Positions 1 through 7,831 are shown, counted from the first letter of the stretch. The stretch: 64,000 bases of DNA from Deinococcus sp. QL22 (GCF_023370075.1 NZ_CP097149.1:1656001-1720000); one strand, 5' to 3'. Program-made: numbers and translations. The notes: generated from the sequence alone by a model not told the origin.

Positions 1-27
1 ACGCTGGGTAGTGCTCCAAGAACTTCT

Positions 28-879
28 TCAAGCGGCGTTACGAGTGTTCGCCGATGAGGTGAGTGTAGACCAAGGCGTGGCGTAGCCCAGCGCCGAGTGA
101 CGGCGCTGGTGGTTGTACCAGTGATGAACGTCGGGCATGGCCGCGCGAACCTCGGCCATCGTCTGCCAGTCGTGACGGAAAGCAAATTGATATTTATAGG
201 TTCTGTTGAGTCGTTCTAGGATTCCAGTGCCGCCGGGTTGGGAGACTTTTGAGCGCACCCAGCGGCCGTACTTCAAGCAGCCCTGTTGGAAGACCTCACG
301 GGTGAAGTCGCTGCCACCGTCGCTTTGCACGAGGATGGTGTCCGGGTGGCCCTCGGCCCGCAGGACGGCAACGGCTTCGTCAAGCGTGAGCTTGGCGAGG
401 TGCATCGACAGGCTCCGCACGACACGGCTGGCCAAGACCACCCGTGAAAGGACGTCCAGCACGAAGTAGATCCAGCAGACACCATCCGGGAGCGAGAGGC
501 GTGTGGCGTCGATCTGCACCCGGCGGCCTTCGGGCCAATCCTGAGGACTGGACACTTTAGGGGAAGGGTTTCTTGTTTTCCGAGGTTGTGGGGGATTCAA
601 CTGCAGCGCACCGAGCGCCACTCGAATCTGGTGTAAGCCAATGGCTTCGCCTTGAGCCTTGAATTCCTGATAGAGCAAGCGGTAGCCAGAGGTGGGGTGC
701 AACAACGCGGTCTGGCGCACCTGTGCGTACAGTTCATCCCGATGCTGCTGGCGCGCACAGCGCACCGGCGCGCTGTGCTCATGGTCGCGCAGTCGCCAAT
801 ACGGGATTTCAGCGTAGTGGGCGAAGCGCCGCAAGCTGAGCTGGGGATGGCTCTGCCGGAGGACGATCGTATCAATCAT
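28..879 (-). CDS. IS3-family transposase OrfB (DDE integrase core)
   Basis: Catalytic part of the IS3 transposase, about 283 aa from the ATG at 879. The rve integrase core shows D124 (QIDATR), D187 (VQSDGG) and E222 (ILERLN). The spacing of exactly 35 residues between the second Asp and the Glu is the D(35)E signature of IS3. An HTH_21-like region precedes the core (residues 40-95). The frame stays open upstream to 1041 in the -1 frame of orfA, so the active enzyme is probably an OrfAB fusion made by frameshifting rather than free OrfB. No internal stop or frameshift is seen, so the element may still be mobile. Confidence 0.88.
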   Translation of the reverse strand: MIDTIVLRQSHPQLSLRRFAHYAEIPYWRLRDHEHSAPVRCARQQHRDELYAQVRQTALLHPTSGYRLLYQEFKAQGEAIGLHQIRVALGALQLNPPQPRKTRNPSPKVSSPQDWPEGRRVQIDATRLSLPDGVCWIYFVLDVLSRVVLASRVVRSLSMHLAKLTLDEAVAVLRAEGHPDTILVQSDGGSDFTREVFQQGCLKYGRWVRSKVSQPGGTGILERLNRTYKYQFAFRHDWQTMAEVRAAMPDVHHWYNHQRRHSALGYATPWSTLTSSANTRNAA

Positions 880-881
880 CG

Positions 882-1169
882 TCAGAGCCGCCGCACTTTT
901 CGCGCGATATCCAACTCCAGTTCCTTCTCCGCCACAATGCGCTTGAGTCGGTCGTTCTCCCGCTCCAACAGACTCACACCTTGATCCGGACGATCTCCGG
1001 CGAGGCGGGCACGGCCCGCCTCCAGGAACTGGGCTTTCCAACTGTGGATCAGGCTTTCATGGACATCATGCTGTCGGGCGGCTTCTGCCACGCCCAGTTC
1101 TCCGCGCAAAACGCTCAAGACCATGGCTTCTTTGACGTCGGTCGTCCAGGTTTTCCGTTGTTTCCCCAT
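882..1169 (-). CDS. IS3-family transposase OrfA (helix-turn-helix)
   Basis: This is the DNA-binding subunit of the IS3 transposase. The N-terminal half is a helix-turn-helix of the transposase_8 type (VAEAARQHDVHESLIHSW). It is followed by a leucine-rich helix (LLERENDRLKRIVAEKELE) that normally supports multimerisation with the OrfAB fusion. I chose the ATG at 1169 because GGAGAG lies four bases upstream; an in-frame start at 1202 is possible but less likely. The gene ends at 882, two bases before the orfB ATG, and the two frames overlap upstream of that. A slippery AAAAG at 896-900 (read on the minus strand) is placed where a -1 shift would give OrfAB. Confidence 0.85.
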   Translation of the reverse strand: MGKQRKTWTTDVKEAMVLSVLRGELGVAEAARQHDVHESLIHSWKAQFLEAGRARLAGDRPDQGVSLLERENDRLKRIVAEKELELDIARKVRRL

Positions 1170-1263
1170 GATGCTCTCCAGTGTGCTCGTCCCTCGCTTC
1201 AAGAGGGTCAGATTCTGGAAGTCATTCTTGGAGCATTACCCTGAGACGTGCAGGAGCTGCACC

Positions 1264-1617
1264 ATGACGATCACTGTCCACAACGCCCGCAAACCTATCC
1301 CCAAGGGCTGTACCCCCGTCTATGTGGGCCGCAAGACCACCTACCGTCCAGAGTTTGGCGCAGATTTCAGCATCCTCGGCAACCCCTATACGCTCCGCAA
1401 ACACGGCACGCGGGCAGAGGCCATCGCGCTGTACCGTCAGTGGCTCCCACTTCGCCTCAACGCCGACACGCCGCAAACCCGTGCCCTCGAAGCGCTTGCA
1501 AACCGCATCAGGGCAGGGGAGAGCCTGCTGCTGATTTGCTGGTGTGCGCCGCTGGCCTGCCATGCCGACGTGATCACAGAGGAACTGGAGCGGCTGACGC
1601 AGGAAACGAGCGTCTGA
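1264..1617 (+). CDS. DUF4326 protein
   Basis: A 117-aa protein of the DUF4326 family. It shows the family pattern: VYVGR near residue 20, FSILGNPY at 35-42, GTRAEAIALYRQWL at 48-61, and the Cys/His-rich WCAPLACHAD at 93-102, which is likely to bind metal or be catalytic. The biochemical role of the family is not established; members are common in phages and mobile regions. The ATG at 1264 has GGAG at 1253-1256. The IS right end lies only 22 bp upstream, so the native promoter has been separated from the gene and any expression must come from within or near the IS. Confidence 0.75.
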   Translation: MTITVHNARKPIPKGCTPVYVGRKTTYRPEFGADFSILGNPYTLRKHGTRAEAIALYRQWLPLRLNADTPQTRALEALANRIRAGESLLLICWCAPLACHADVITEELERLTQETSV

Positions 1618-1693
1618 ACGAGGCAGCGAGGATCTGAACTTCGGTTCGGGAGGCAGCCTACCCGCGGGCAGGAGCCACCTCGTAGACTGCGGT

Positions 1694-2596
1694 ATGATCC
1701 GTCCTCCCAATGATGACCTGCCGGGTGAGCTTGATCCCCGTGAAGAATGGGCCTCGTTCTCAGCAGCCCGGCGGCATGTGGGGGAGGCGGGATTCATTCA
1801 GCAAGATGTGCTGGAACACATCATTAACGCGGGCCGGGAACATCTCGTGGTGACCCAAGCGCTGCGACGGGTAGTCAACGCCACCTTGGAGCAGCTGCGG
1901 GTCACGCCTTTGGCCGAAATTGGCTCTGCGGCCGCAGTCCATGTCGCCACCTTAGAAGGCATCGTCTCTTCCGGGCGCAGCCAAATTCAGACGGCCTATG
2001 ACCTGCAGGTGATCATCCAGCACACCTTGATCCAGGTTCGGGCAACGCCTCTGGAACACGTCAGCGGCCACCTGCTGAACACCCTCAGCGAGGCGGTGCA
2101 TCAGCAGGCCAGCAATTTGGAAGACATCATCTCGGCAGCGGTGGCCCAGGCCAGCTCCTTGATCCAGATTGCCGAGCTGGAGCGGGTAAGGGCCGAAGCG
2201 GCCGAGCGCCTTCGCCAGGCACAGCATCGCCAGAGCGAACGCACCCTGGTGCATTTGGAACGGCAAGCGGCCGACACCCTCGAGCAGATCCGGCAGTTGG
2301 AACAGCAAGGCTACACCCACGCCGACCAGAGGCATCACCTAGTCAACCAGGCCGAACGAGCCCAAGCGTACCTGGCCCGGCTCGAACACGCCGAAGTTCA
2401 AGACCGGGTGGAGCTCACCCGCCTGGAAGAGCAACGGGACGCCAGCAGTGTTCAGCGGCGAATGTTGGAAACGGCGGCGGGCGAGACGCAGGAGGCCCTG
2501 CAGGCGCTCCAGTCCTCAGCAGAATCCCCTGAGCCGTCAGAGGCTGGTCGGCTGCCGTCAGCCTCTGATCAAGCGCCTTCCACTGAGGATGGATGA
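1694..2596 (+). CDS. coiled-coil protein of unknown function
   Basis: A 300-aa protein with no recognised domain. Residues 65-160 contain two related alpha-helical stretches, each starting with a (L/V)RxTPL motif (LRVTPLAEIG and VRATPLEHVS) and leading into LEGIVSSG and LEDIISAA. This suggests an internal duplication. Residues 160-275 are a long, highly charged coiled coil rich in Leu, Glu, Arg and Gln. The C-terminal 30 residues are Ser/Pro/Glu-rich and probably disordered. There is no signal peptide or membrane segment, so it is presumably cytoplasmic. TAGACT at 1683-1688, five bases before the ATG, suggests a leaderless transcript. A structural or scaffold role is possible but unproven. 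Confidence 0.7.
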   Translation: MIRPPNDDLPGELDPREEWASFSAARRHVGEAGFIQQDVLEHIINAGREHLVVTQALRRVVNATLEQLRVTPLAEIGSAAAVHVATLEGIVSSGRSQIQTAYDLQVIIQHTLIQVRATPLEHVSGHLLNTLSEAVHQQASNLEDIISAAVAQASSLIQIAELERVRAEAAERLRQAQHRQSERTLVHLERQAADTLEQIRQLEQQGYTHADQRHHLVNQAERAQAYLARLEHAEVQDRVELTRLEEQRDASSVQRRMLETAAGETQEALQALQSSAESPEPSEAGRLPSASDQAPSTEDG

Positions 2597-2954
2597 CTGA
2601 ATTAACGTCCTCTCCCACCTGTCGGGTCGATCAGCCGACAGAAAGGCGACAGACATGGAGTGGCCAGAGGATGCGGTTGAGTTGGGCCATGACGTTGGGT
2701 CAACGGGCTTGGGTGCTGGGAGAGGACGTCATCTTTACCTGCATTTGAGCGGCTGGCCGGCCAGTGACCTCAGTGGCTGAATCAGCCCGCCTGTGGTCTC
2801 TCCAGAGCGCACTGCATCGTGACTTCAATTCCACGGAGCCCCAATGGAATTGTAACGATACCCAGCTTTGTTGATGAAGCTTCAATTAATCTGTAGACAT
2901 GACCCACCACCCATTCATGCAGCCGGTGACCTCAGGTGTCCCGCGGCTTCAGCC
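2597..2954. other. intergenic region without a recognised gene
   Basis: This 358-bp gap separates the coiled-coil gene from the first receiver gene. Apart from a short palindrome (CTGGCCGGCCAG near 2752-2763) I see no terminator with a T-run, no RNA gene and no convincing coding frame. The open minus-strand frame inside it has no family resemblance and no start signal. Confidence 0.4.
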
Positions 2955-3395
2955 ATGACTCACGCCCGACCCCTGCGGGTGCTGTTGGTGGATGACAACC
3001 TGACAGATCGCCTGCTGGCCGAAGAAGCCTTTGGCTTGATTGATCGACCGTGTGACTTGGTCACCGCCGAGAGCGGTGAGGCAGCGCTGAAGCTGCTCAC
3101 CCACCCGGAGACCCTGTTGCCGGACGTGCTGCTGCTGGACGTCAACATGCCGGGCATGAACGGCTTTGAGCTGCTGGCCAAGCTCAAAGACACTCCACAG
3201 TTGCTGTTGATTCCTGTCGTGATGCTGACAACGTCGGCCATTCCTAAAGACGTCTCTCAAGCCTATATCCTGCATGCCAGCGCCTACATGATCAAATCTG
3301 CGTCGTTTCAGACGTCCTTGGAGCAAATCGAGAAGTTCATTGAGTTTTGGATTCAGGCCCGCGTCACGACGCGGTCCGAAATGATCACTCCCTAA
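2955..3395 (+). CDS. single-domain response regulator (Rcp1-like)
   Basis: A stand-alone CheY-like receiver of about 146 aa with no output domain. Visible residues are the acidic pocket VDD at 13-14, the phospho-acceptor Asp62 (LLLDVNMPG), Thr92/93 and the conserved Lys114. The residue after Lys114 is Ser (YMIKSAS) rather than the usual Pro. Length and motif spacing resemble Rcp1-type regulators, which take phosphate from phytochrome-type kinases. No kinase gene is present in the window. A second receiver gene follows after 37 bp on the same strand, so the pair is probably co-expressed. The start at 2955 was chosen by alignment to the beginning of the receiver fold; no Shine-Dalgarno site is visible. 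Confidence 0.82.
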   Translation: MTHARPLRVLLVDDNLTDRLLAEEAFGLIDRPCDLVTAESGEAALKLLTHPETLLPDVLLLDVNMPGMNGFELLAKLKDTPQLLLIPVVMLTTSAIPKDVSQAYILHASAYMIKSASFQTSLEQIEKFIEFWIQARVTTRSEMITP

Positions 3396-3432
3396 AGGGC
3401 TCAAACTAAGCTTTCTGTTAAGCTCCTAAAAT

Positions 3433-3843
3433 GTGGCCGTTGACCAGTGGGGAGAGGCACGTATTCCTCTAATCCGTCAGGTCTTGATTGTCGAGGACAG
3501 CGCTGCAGACACCCTCTTACTTGAGATGGCGTTTGCAGAGCAGGCTCCGGACGTTGAAGTGCACTCGGTGATTGACGGCACCACGGCCGTGGCGCGGTGC
3601 CTGTCGAGCGACCCCCCGCAGTTGGTGGTGCTGGACATGCATTTACCGGGAGAGGCGGGCTGGGACGTCTTGGCCAGTTTGCGGCGCAACGTGGGTGCGT
3701 CTCTTCAGGTGGTGTGTTGGAGCAGTCACGCCCACCCGGACGAAGTGCAGGCCGTGCTCGATCAGGGCGCACTGGCGTACCTCGAAAAGCCGTTGGGATT
3801 GACGGGCTTTGCTGATCTGGTCGACACCATTTTAACTCTGTAA
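3433..3843 (+). CDS. single-domain response regulator
   Basis: A second orphan receiver, about 136 aa, starting at GTG 3433. The acidic pair is VED (residues 20-22), the phospho-acceptor is Asp68 (VVLDMHLPG), the switch residue is Ser97 (CWSSH) and the conserved lysine is Lys119 (LEKP). No effector domain follows. It is clearly different in sequence from the receiver immediately upstream, so the tandem is not a recent duplication. The N-terminal dozen residues precede the fold and the true start could be slightly downstream. Confidence 0.8.
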   Translation: MAVDQWGEARIPLIRQVLIVEDSAADTLLLEMAFAEQAPDVEVHSVIDGTTAVARCLSSDPPQLVVLDMHLPGEAGWDVLASLRRNVGASLQVVCWSSHAHPDEVQAVLDQGALAYLEKPLGLTGFADLVDTILTL

Positions 3844-3895
3844 CAGAGCTGTGGCTTGCCGCAAGGTCTCAGCGCGGGCCTGTTGCTGCCAACTA

Positions 3896-3961
3896 AAACC
3901 CGCCCTGTTCAGAGCGGGGCGGTGCAGCTGATAGGGAGATCTACTCCCGCTGAAGCGTGGG
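3896..3961 (+). repeat. hairpin repeat, copy 1
   Basis: First of two related sequences flanking the small secreted-protein gene. It starts with CGCCCTGTTCAGAGCGGGGC, which can fold as a GC-rich hairpin. A nested stem follows (CAGC with GCTG around GGGAG with CTCCC), and it ends with GAAGCGTGGG. The second copy at 4568-4632 keeps the first block and the last block exactly but has different bases in the middle stem. It could be a structured RNA or the end of a lost IS200/IS605-type element; neither is proven. Confidence 0.55.
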
Positions 3962-4129
3962 CAAAGTGGTTCCCGCTAGTACACAATTTCCCGGATTGCA
4001 AGCGTAAGCGCGTTCCCGCAAGGTTTCCCACACAGTCAAAAAAGGCCGCTTTAGACATAGCGCATCAGCCCAGTGGTATTTATTGACACAGTTGTCCTGG
4101 AGCCTTCGGGCGAGCAATTCATATCCACT

Positions 4130-4134
4130 GGAGG
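4130..4134 (+). promoter_or_regulatory. Shine-Dalgarno site
   Basis: GGAGG lies seven bases before the ATG at 4142 and decides the start, ruling out the longer reading from GTG/ATG codons further upstream. Confidence 0.7.
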
Positions 4135-4141
4135 TAAACCC

Positions 4142-4378
4142 ATGAAATCTGAAACGAAGACTGTTCTATTGGCGCTCTCTCTGCTGCTGGCCCCTGGCGT
4201 GGCCCAGGCTCAGGACACCACCGATACCACCAACACCACCGCGACGGCCAACCAGAACGATGACAACAACGACGGATTTGACTGGGGCTGGCTCGGTCTT
4301 CTGGGCCTGGCGGGTCTGGCGGGCTTGCGCCGTCAGCCGGAGCAGGAACGCGTCGTCACCTCCACAACCCCGCGTTAA
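4142..4378 (+). CDS. small secreted WGxxGxxG-motif protein
   Basis: A 78-aa protein with an N-terminal signal peptide (Lys residues, then LLALSLLLAPGVAQAQ, cleavage likely after AQA). A Thr/Asn/Asp-rich linker follows, then WGWLGLLGLAGLAGLRR near the C-terminus. The latter is the tryptophan-glycine motif followed by a short hydrophobic stretch and positive residues found in WGxxGxxG-CTERM-like small proteins. It is likely anchored in or sorted to the cell envelope. A strong SD precedes it and a good terminator follows. It sits between two copies of the hairpin repeat. Confidence 0.65.
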   Translation: MKSETKTVLLALSLLLAPGVAQAQDTTDTTNTTATANQNDDNNDGFDWGWLGLLGLAGLAGLRRQPEQERVVTSTTPR

Positions 4379-4393
4379 CCTTCAGCCACAAGA

Positions 4394-4424
4394 AGTCCGA
4401 CCCATTCTAGCGGTCGGGCTTTTT
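4394..4424 (+). terminator. rho-independent terminator
   Basis: A nine-base-pair stem (AGTCCGACC with GGTCGGGCT, one G-U pair) around a nine-base loop is followed by TTTTT. It lies 16 bp after the small secreted-protein gene. Confidence 0.75.
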
Positions 4425-4567
4425 CTTGGCGTTGGCGTTCTGTGCCTTGATGGCGCACGAAGCACGTGGCAAAGGAAAAAGGCGACCCGTGGGGGATCAC
4501 CTTTGGTCTCTCCAAGAGAGCGCGGTATAGAGCTCATATGTAAGGCATGCATCGGGCTTCGGCGAAG

Positions 4568-4632
4568 AAACCGCCCTGTTCAGAGCGGGGCGCGGTGGCA
4601 GTTGGCGAGACTTGCTCCTGCCGAAGCGTGGG
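4568..4632 (+). repeat. hairpin repeat, copy 2
   Basis: Second copy of the repeat at 3896-3961. The CGCCCTGTTCAGAGCGGGGC block and the GAAGCGTGGG block are identical in the two copies. The central stem is GGCAG with CTGCC here and CAGC with GCTG in copy 1, which keeps pairing while the bases change. The region from 4425 to 4975 contains no other recognisable gene. Confidence 0.55.
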
Positions 4633-4975
4633 GGACGCGTACCGCAGCTGGACGCCGTCCAGCTACCGGACAGGTGAGGTGTCGTCAGGTTCCTGTCACA
4701 GGATCAGGCGCACGCTGAGCCATGCCGAAAGCAGACAAGCCTACGCCGCCTACACCACCCGTACCTCAGCCAGACAAGGGCGGAACGAGAGACGGGTGAT
4801 TCAAAGAGAGCAAAAGAAGCTCTTGCCTGCGCTGGTGTGTGGGTGAGAGCTTTTTTTGTCCACAGGCTGACCTTGGGGGTGTTGATAACTTTGGGCGTGC
4901 GTAATGGGTGGAGTTTTCAAACGTTTTCTCATGTCTCCACATGTCACAACTCAATTCGAAATATGCTGTCTGAGA

Positions 4976-5079
4976 GGGCGGTGATGGGCTTGAGCGTTCT
5001 CGAATGTCACGGTATGTTTCTCGTTTTATTCCGCTTTACACGCGAAAGGTCGTAGGTTCAAGTCCTATACCGCCCACCA
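4976..5079 (+). pseudogene. tRNA-Val(TAC)-like sequence with an abnormal D-arm
   Basis: The ends form a perfect seven-base acceptor stem: GGGCGGT at 4976-4982 with ACCGCCC at 5069-5075, then discriminator A and encoded CCA at 5077-5079. The T-arm at 5052-5068 is canonical (GTAGG, TTCAAGT, CCTAT). A loop TTTACAC at 5035-5041 would give anticodon TAC (valine), but its stem has a mismatch and only three solid pairs next to the loop. Between the acceptor and the anticodon stem there are 47 bases instead of about 19, with no recognisable D-arm. At about 104 nt this is not a normal tRNA. It is either a disrupted tRNA-Val or a tRNA-derived attachment site. Confidence 0.5.
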
Positions 5080-5085
5080 AAGAAA

Positions 5086-5117
5086 CACTCCCACTTTTGC
5101 GGGTGTGATCTTTATTA
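5086..5117 (+). terminator. weak terminator after the tRNA-like sequence
   Basis: CACTCCC at 5086-5092 pairs with GGGTGTG at 5101-5107 (one mismatch) and is followed by ATCTTTATT. The T-run is short. Confidence 0.4.
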
Positions 5118-5139
5118 GTTGCTCAGCTTATTTTACCCA

Positions 5140-6930
5140 CTAGGCCGTACTCCGCCGCGCCCGCTTCTCCGCTTCTATGGCCCGTTGCAATTCCCCGATT
5201 TGGCGCAGCAAGCTGAGTTGCTCGGCGGCTTCGGCTTCGGCCACCTGCCGCTTCAGTAGGTCTACTTCGGCCCGCATGGAATCGATGCTCATGCTGACCT
5301 GAATATCGTCCACGGCGGCGGCGGCGTAGCCGTTCACTTTCTGCTCGTACATCTGGTTGGTGTCGCGGGAAATGGCCCCAGTGTCGCGGCCCTCGAACAT
5401 CAGGCGGATCAGCAGTTGCTCTTCGGGTTGGCCCCGGAAGATTTCTAGGATGGAATCGGCATTTGCGCCGCCCACGCCCTGCCCCAGCGCGGCCAGCATC
5501 ACCTTGCGTACCGATTCGTTGCGCCAGGGCGTGCTGCCGTCCAACTTCGACAGCAGGCTGGGGTCGACCAGCAGTTGCCGTAGTAATGACAGTTCCCGGT
5601 CTTCTTCGCCCCGGTGGGCGCTCATGCCGGCCATGTGGGTGTCGGTCAGGGTGCGGCGCTTGGCCTTCGAACCGATCCATTCCAGCAGGGCTTCGGGCTT
5701 GATGCCCAGCGTGTGGCAGGCAATCGTGCGCATCTGCTCCGCGCCCTCGTCCAGCGGATCAAGGTTTTGCATACGGGGCAGCAGTTCCATCAGGATGCTG
5801 CGCTTGCCTGTGGTGGTGCCCACATCGTATTTTTCTAGCGCGGCCTGCACCCGGTAATGCACCTCGTCTAGCCCGCCCAACAGCGCCTGACGGATGCCCG
5901 CCTCGTCTCCGGCCAGCAGCGCGTCGGCGGGGTCTTTGCCGCTGGGCACACTGGTGGCCCGCACCCGGAATTTTGCCCCCAACACCTGATCCAGCCCCGA
6001 CAGGGTGGCCTTCAGCCCGGCCTGATCTTGGTCGAACATCAGCGTCAGCTTTTGCGCCCCCAGCCGTTCCAGCAGCGTGGCGTGTTCGGCGGTCAGGGCC
6101 GTGCCGAGGCTGGCGACTGCGCCCGTGAAGCCGTGCTGGTGCAGGCTGATCACGTCCATGTAGCCTTCCACCACGATCAGTTCCCCGCCGCCCGCCGTGC
6201 CCGTCCCAGAAATAAGACTTCTGGCCTTGTCCAGCCCGTACAGCAGTTCGCCCTTTTTAAAGGCTTCGGTGTCGGGCGTGTTCAGGTACTTGGGTTTGCT
6301 GTCGTCCAGCACGCGCCCGCCAAAGCCTACTAGTCTTCCCAAGTGGTCGCGGATGGGGAACATGACCCGACCCCGGAAGCGGTCATAAATTCGGCCCGAT
6401 TCCGGGTTTTCGGTGGTCAGGCCAGCTTCCAGCAGCAGGCGGTCTGTAATGCCCCGGCTTTTGGCCCGCTTGACAAGGCCATCCCAGCCTTCAGGGGCGT
6501 AACCGATTTCGAAGGCGGCGATGGAGGCGTCGGTCAGGCCACGTGCCCGTAGGTAGTCCAGCGCTGGCCCCGGCAGATGCTCCTGAAAATAGGCCAGCGC
6601 AAAGGCGTTCACGTCGTACAGGTCACGGCTGGACTTCTCGCCGTATTTGGCTTCCACCTGCACGCCTGCTTTTTCGGCCAGTTTCCGCAGAGAATCGCCA
6701 AAGCTGAGGTTCTCGGTCTGCTGCACAAAGCTGAAGATGTCGCCGCCCGCCTTGCACCCAAAGCAGTAGTAATAGCCCTGCTCGGTGTCCACCTGAAACG
6801 AGGGGCTTTTTTCCTTGTGGAACGGACACAGCCCCTTCATGCGCCCCTTGCCCGCAGGCGTGAGGCTCACATATTCTCCGATGACCTCCGCGATATTTAG
6901 CCGCGAACGGACGTCTTCTTTGGTTCCCAC
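5140..6930 (-). CDS. dnaG: DNA primase DnaG
   Basis: Replicative primase of 596 aa that makes RNA primers at the fork with DnaB helicase. The N-terminal CHC2 zinc-binding domain shows Cys35, His38, Cys56 and Cys59 ([22 protein letters not shown]). The RNA-polymerase core follows, and the TOPRIM segment has [11 protein letters not shown] and the acidic FDQDQAG. The C-terminal third, ending in a coiled helical part, would be the DnaB-binding region. The GTG at 6930 is preferred because the protein aligns from [16 protein letters not shown]; longer readings to 7023 add unrelated residues. The gene converges on the tRNA-like sequence and is transcribed away from the cupin gene. Confidence 0.95.
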   Translation of the reverse strand: MGTKEDVRSRLNIAEVIGEYVSLTPAGKGRMKGLCPFHKEKSPSFQVDTEQGYYYCFGCKAGGDIFSFVQQTENLSFGDSLRKLAEKAGVQVEAKYGEKSSRDLYDVNAFALAYFQEHLPGPALDYLRARGLTDASIAAFEIGYAPEGWDGLVKRAKSRGITDRLLLEAGLTTENPESGRIYDRFRGRVMFPIRDHLGRLVGFGGRVLDDSKPKYLNTPDTEAFKKGELLYGLDKARSLISGTGTAGGGELIVVEGYMDVISLHQHGFTGAVASLGTALTAEHATLLERLGAQKLTLMFDQDQAGLKATLSGLDQVLGAKFRVRATSVPSGKDPADALLAGDEAGIRQALLGGLDEVHYRVQAALEKYDVGTTTGKRSILMELLPRMQNLDPLDEGAEQMRTIACHTLGIKPEALLEWIGSKAKRRTLTDTHMAGMSAHRGEEDRELSLLRQLLVDPSLLSKLDGSTPWRNESVRKVMLAALGQGVGGANADSILEIFRGQPEEQLLIRLMFEGRDTGAISRDTNQMYEQKVNGYAAAAVDDIQVSMSIDSMRAEVDLLKRQVAEAEAAEQLSLLRQIGELQRAIEAEKRARRSTA

Positions 6931-7191
6931 GTTGTTGCCCCACCCCCCGGCGTTGTGTCCGCTTCGTCTGAACTTCTTCAGAGTTAGAGCTGTAGTGTAC
7001 GCCCCCAAACGGCTTCTTGCCAAATCGCGTCAGATTCAAAAATATACCGTTTAGAACAGCGTTTTTGGGTTTCTCTCTGCTGACTCCCGGACAAAATGCG
7101 TGGGCGTCGGCCTTGCGGCTTGGCGGCCAAAGCTCTGCCGCCCTGAAGCTTCCCCTCACCCCGGCGCGGCCATTGGGGCGCAGGCTGAGGC

Positions 7192-7506
7192 ATGACAACC
7201 CAGACGTACAAGGTCAGCCAGAGTGACACGCAGCACGGCGAACACGGCGAGCATCACCTGATTCGCGGCCAAACGGGACAGATGCGCCTGTGGCACCGCG
7301 AGGAACCCGACCCCGCCAAGCCCGAAAGCGTGAATGACTACGAAACACTGGGCTACGTGATAGAGGGCCGCGCCGAACTGATCGTGAATGGGCAGACGAT
7401 CTCGCTTGCGCCGGGGGATTCGTATTGTGTGCCGAGTGGGGCCAGTCACACCTACCGGATCACGGAGACGTTGACGGCGGTAGAAGTGATTTCGCCGGGA
7501 AAATAA
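7192..7506 (+). CDS. small cupin-fold protein
   Basis: A 104-aa single cupin domain. The two cupin motifs are visible as YVIEGRAELIVNGQTISLAPGDSYCVPSGASHTYRI. The final His of motif 2 is present (SGASHTY), while motif 1 is poor in His, so metal binding is uncertain. A His-rich patch (HGEHGEHHL) lies near residue 15. Function is unknown; such proteins include small metal- or ligand-binding cupins. It is divergent from dnaG with about 260 bp between them. Confidence 0.7.
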   Translation: MTTQTYKVSQSDTQHGEHGEHHLIRGQTGQMRLWHREEPDPAKPESVNDYETLGYVIEGRAELIVNGQTISLAPGDSYCVPSGASHTYRITETLTAVEVISPGK

Positions 7507-7542
7507 GTTTTTTTGGTGACTGCGATGGCTTCCCCCAGCCCT

Positions 7543-7758
7543 CGCCCCACAGGGGTCAGGGGAGGTTGCCGCTCTGCTGAGGAGGATTGGATTGATCTTG
7601 TCGCATCTAGACTCGACTTGCTCGTTCATTTGAAGTGGAACTGCCAGTCGTCTTGAACATGGAATTGGCCTGCGTGTTGCACGCATCTTGGGGCCTCACA
7701 CGGAGAGGGGCGCTGCGCCAACAGCGGGGTGAGGGGAAGTGAGCGCCAGCGAGTGCCT
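7543..7758. repeat. dispersed intergenic repeat, copy A
   Basis: This stretch matches 58509-58840 over several blocks: AGGGGTCAGGGGA, GCTGAGGAGGATTG, GATCTTGTCGC, GCCAGTCGTCTT, GGAATTGGCC, GTTGCACGCA, CTTGGGGCCTCACAC and GTGAGCGCCAGCGA. The order is the same and both copies are in the same orientation. It contains no plausible gene, and the whole 7507-7831 gap is accounted for by it and flanking sequence. Confidence 0.7.
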
Positions 7759-7831
7759 CTCCGCACACTTGCCCCCAAAACACGCCTTTCCACACTTTGA
7801 CCTTCGCCCTCTGCCCCTTACACTGCCCCAA

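Larger units (their letters stand above)
6..1241 (-). mobile_element. IS3-family insertion sequence, apparently complete
   Basis: The element carries two overlapping transposase genes on the minus strand, flanked by imperfect terminal inverted repeats. The left end at 6-22 reads GGGTAGTGCTCCAAGAA; the right end at 1225-1241 is its complement except for one base (GGGTAATGCTCCAAGAA). The total of about 1.24 kb and the orfA/orfB layout with a -1 offset are typical of the IS3 family. I could not find a convincing target duplication: only five bases lie to the left of the repeat, and they do not match the right flank. The exact outer ends could therefore be off by a few bases. Confidence 0.85.

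Noticed and set aside
2700..2885. 61-codon minus-strand frame in the 2.6-2.95 kb gap
   Set aside because: No start signal and no recognisable protein features.
4722..4799. 25-codon proline-rich frame (MPKADKPTPPTPPVPQPDK)
   Set aside because: No ribosome site and too short to judge; the surrounding DNA is repeat-bearing intergenic sequence.
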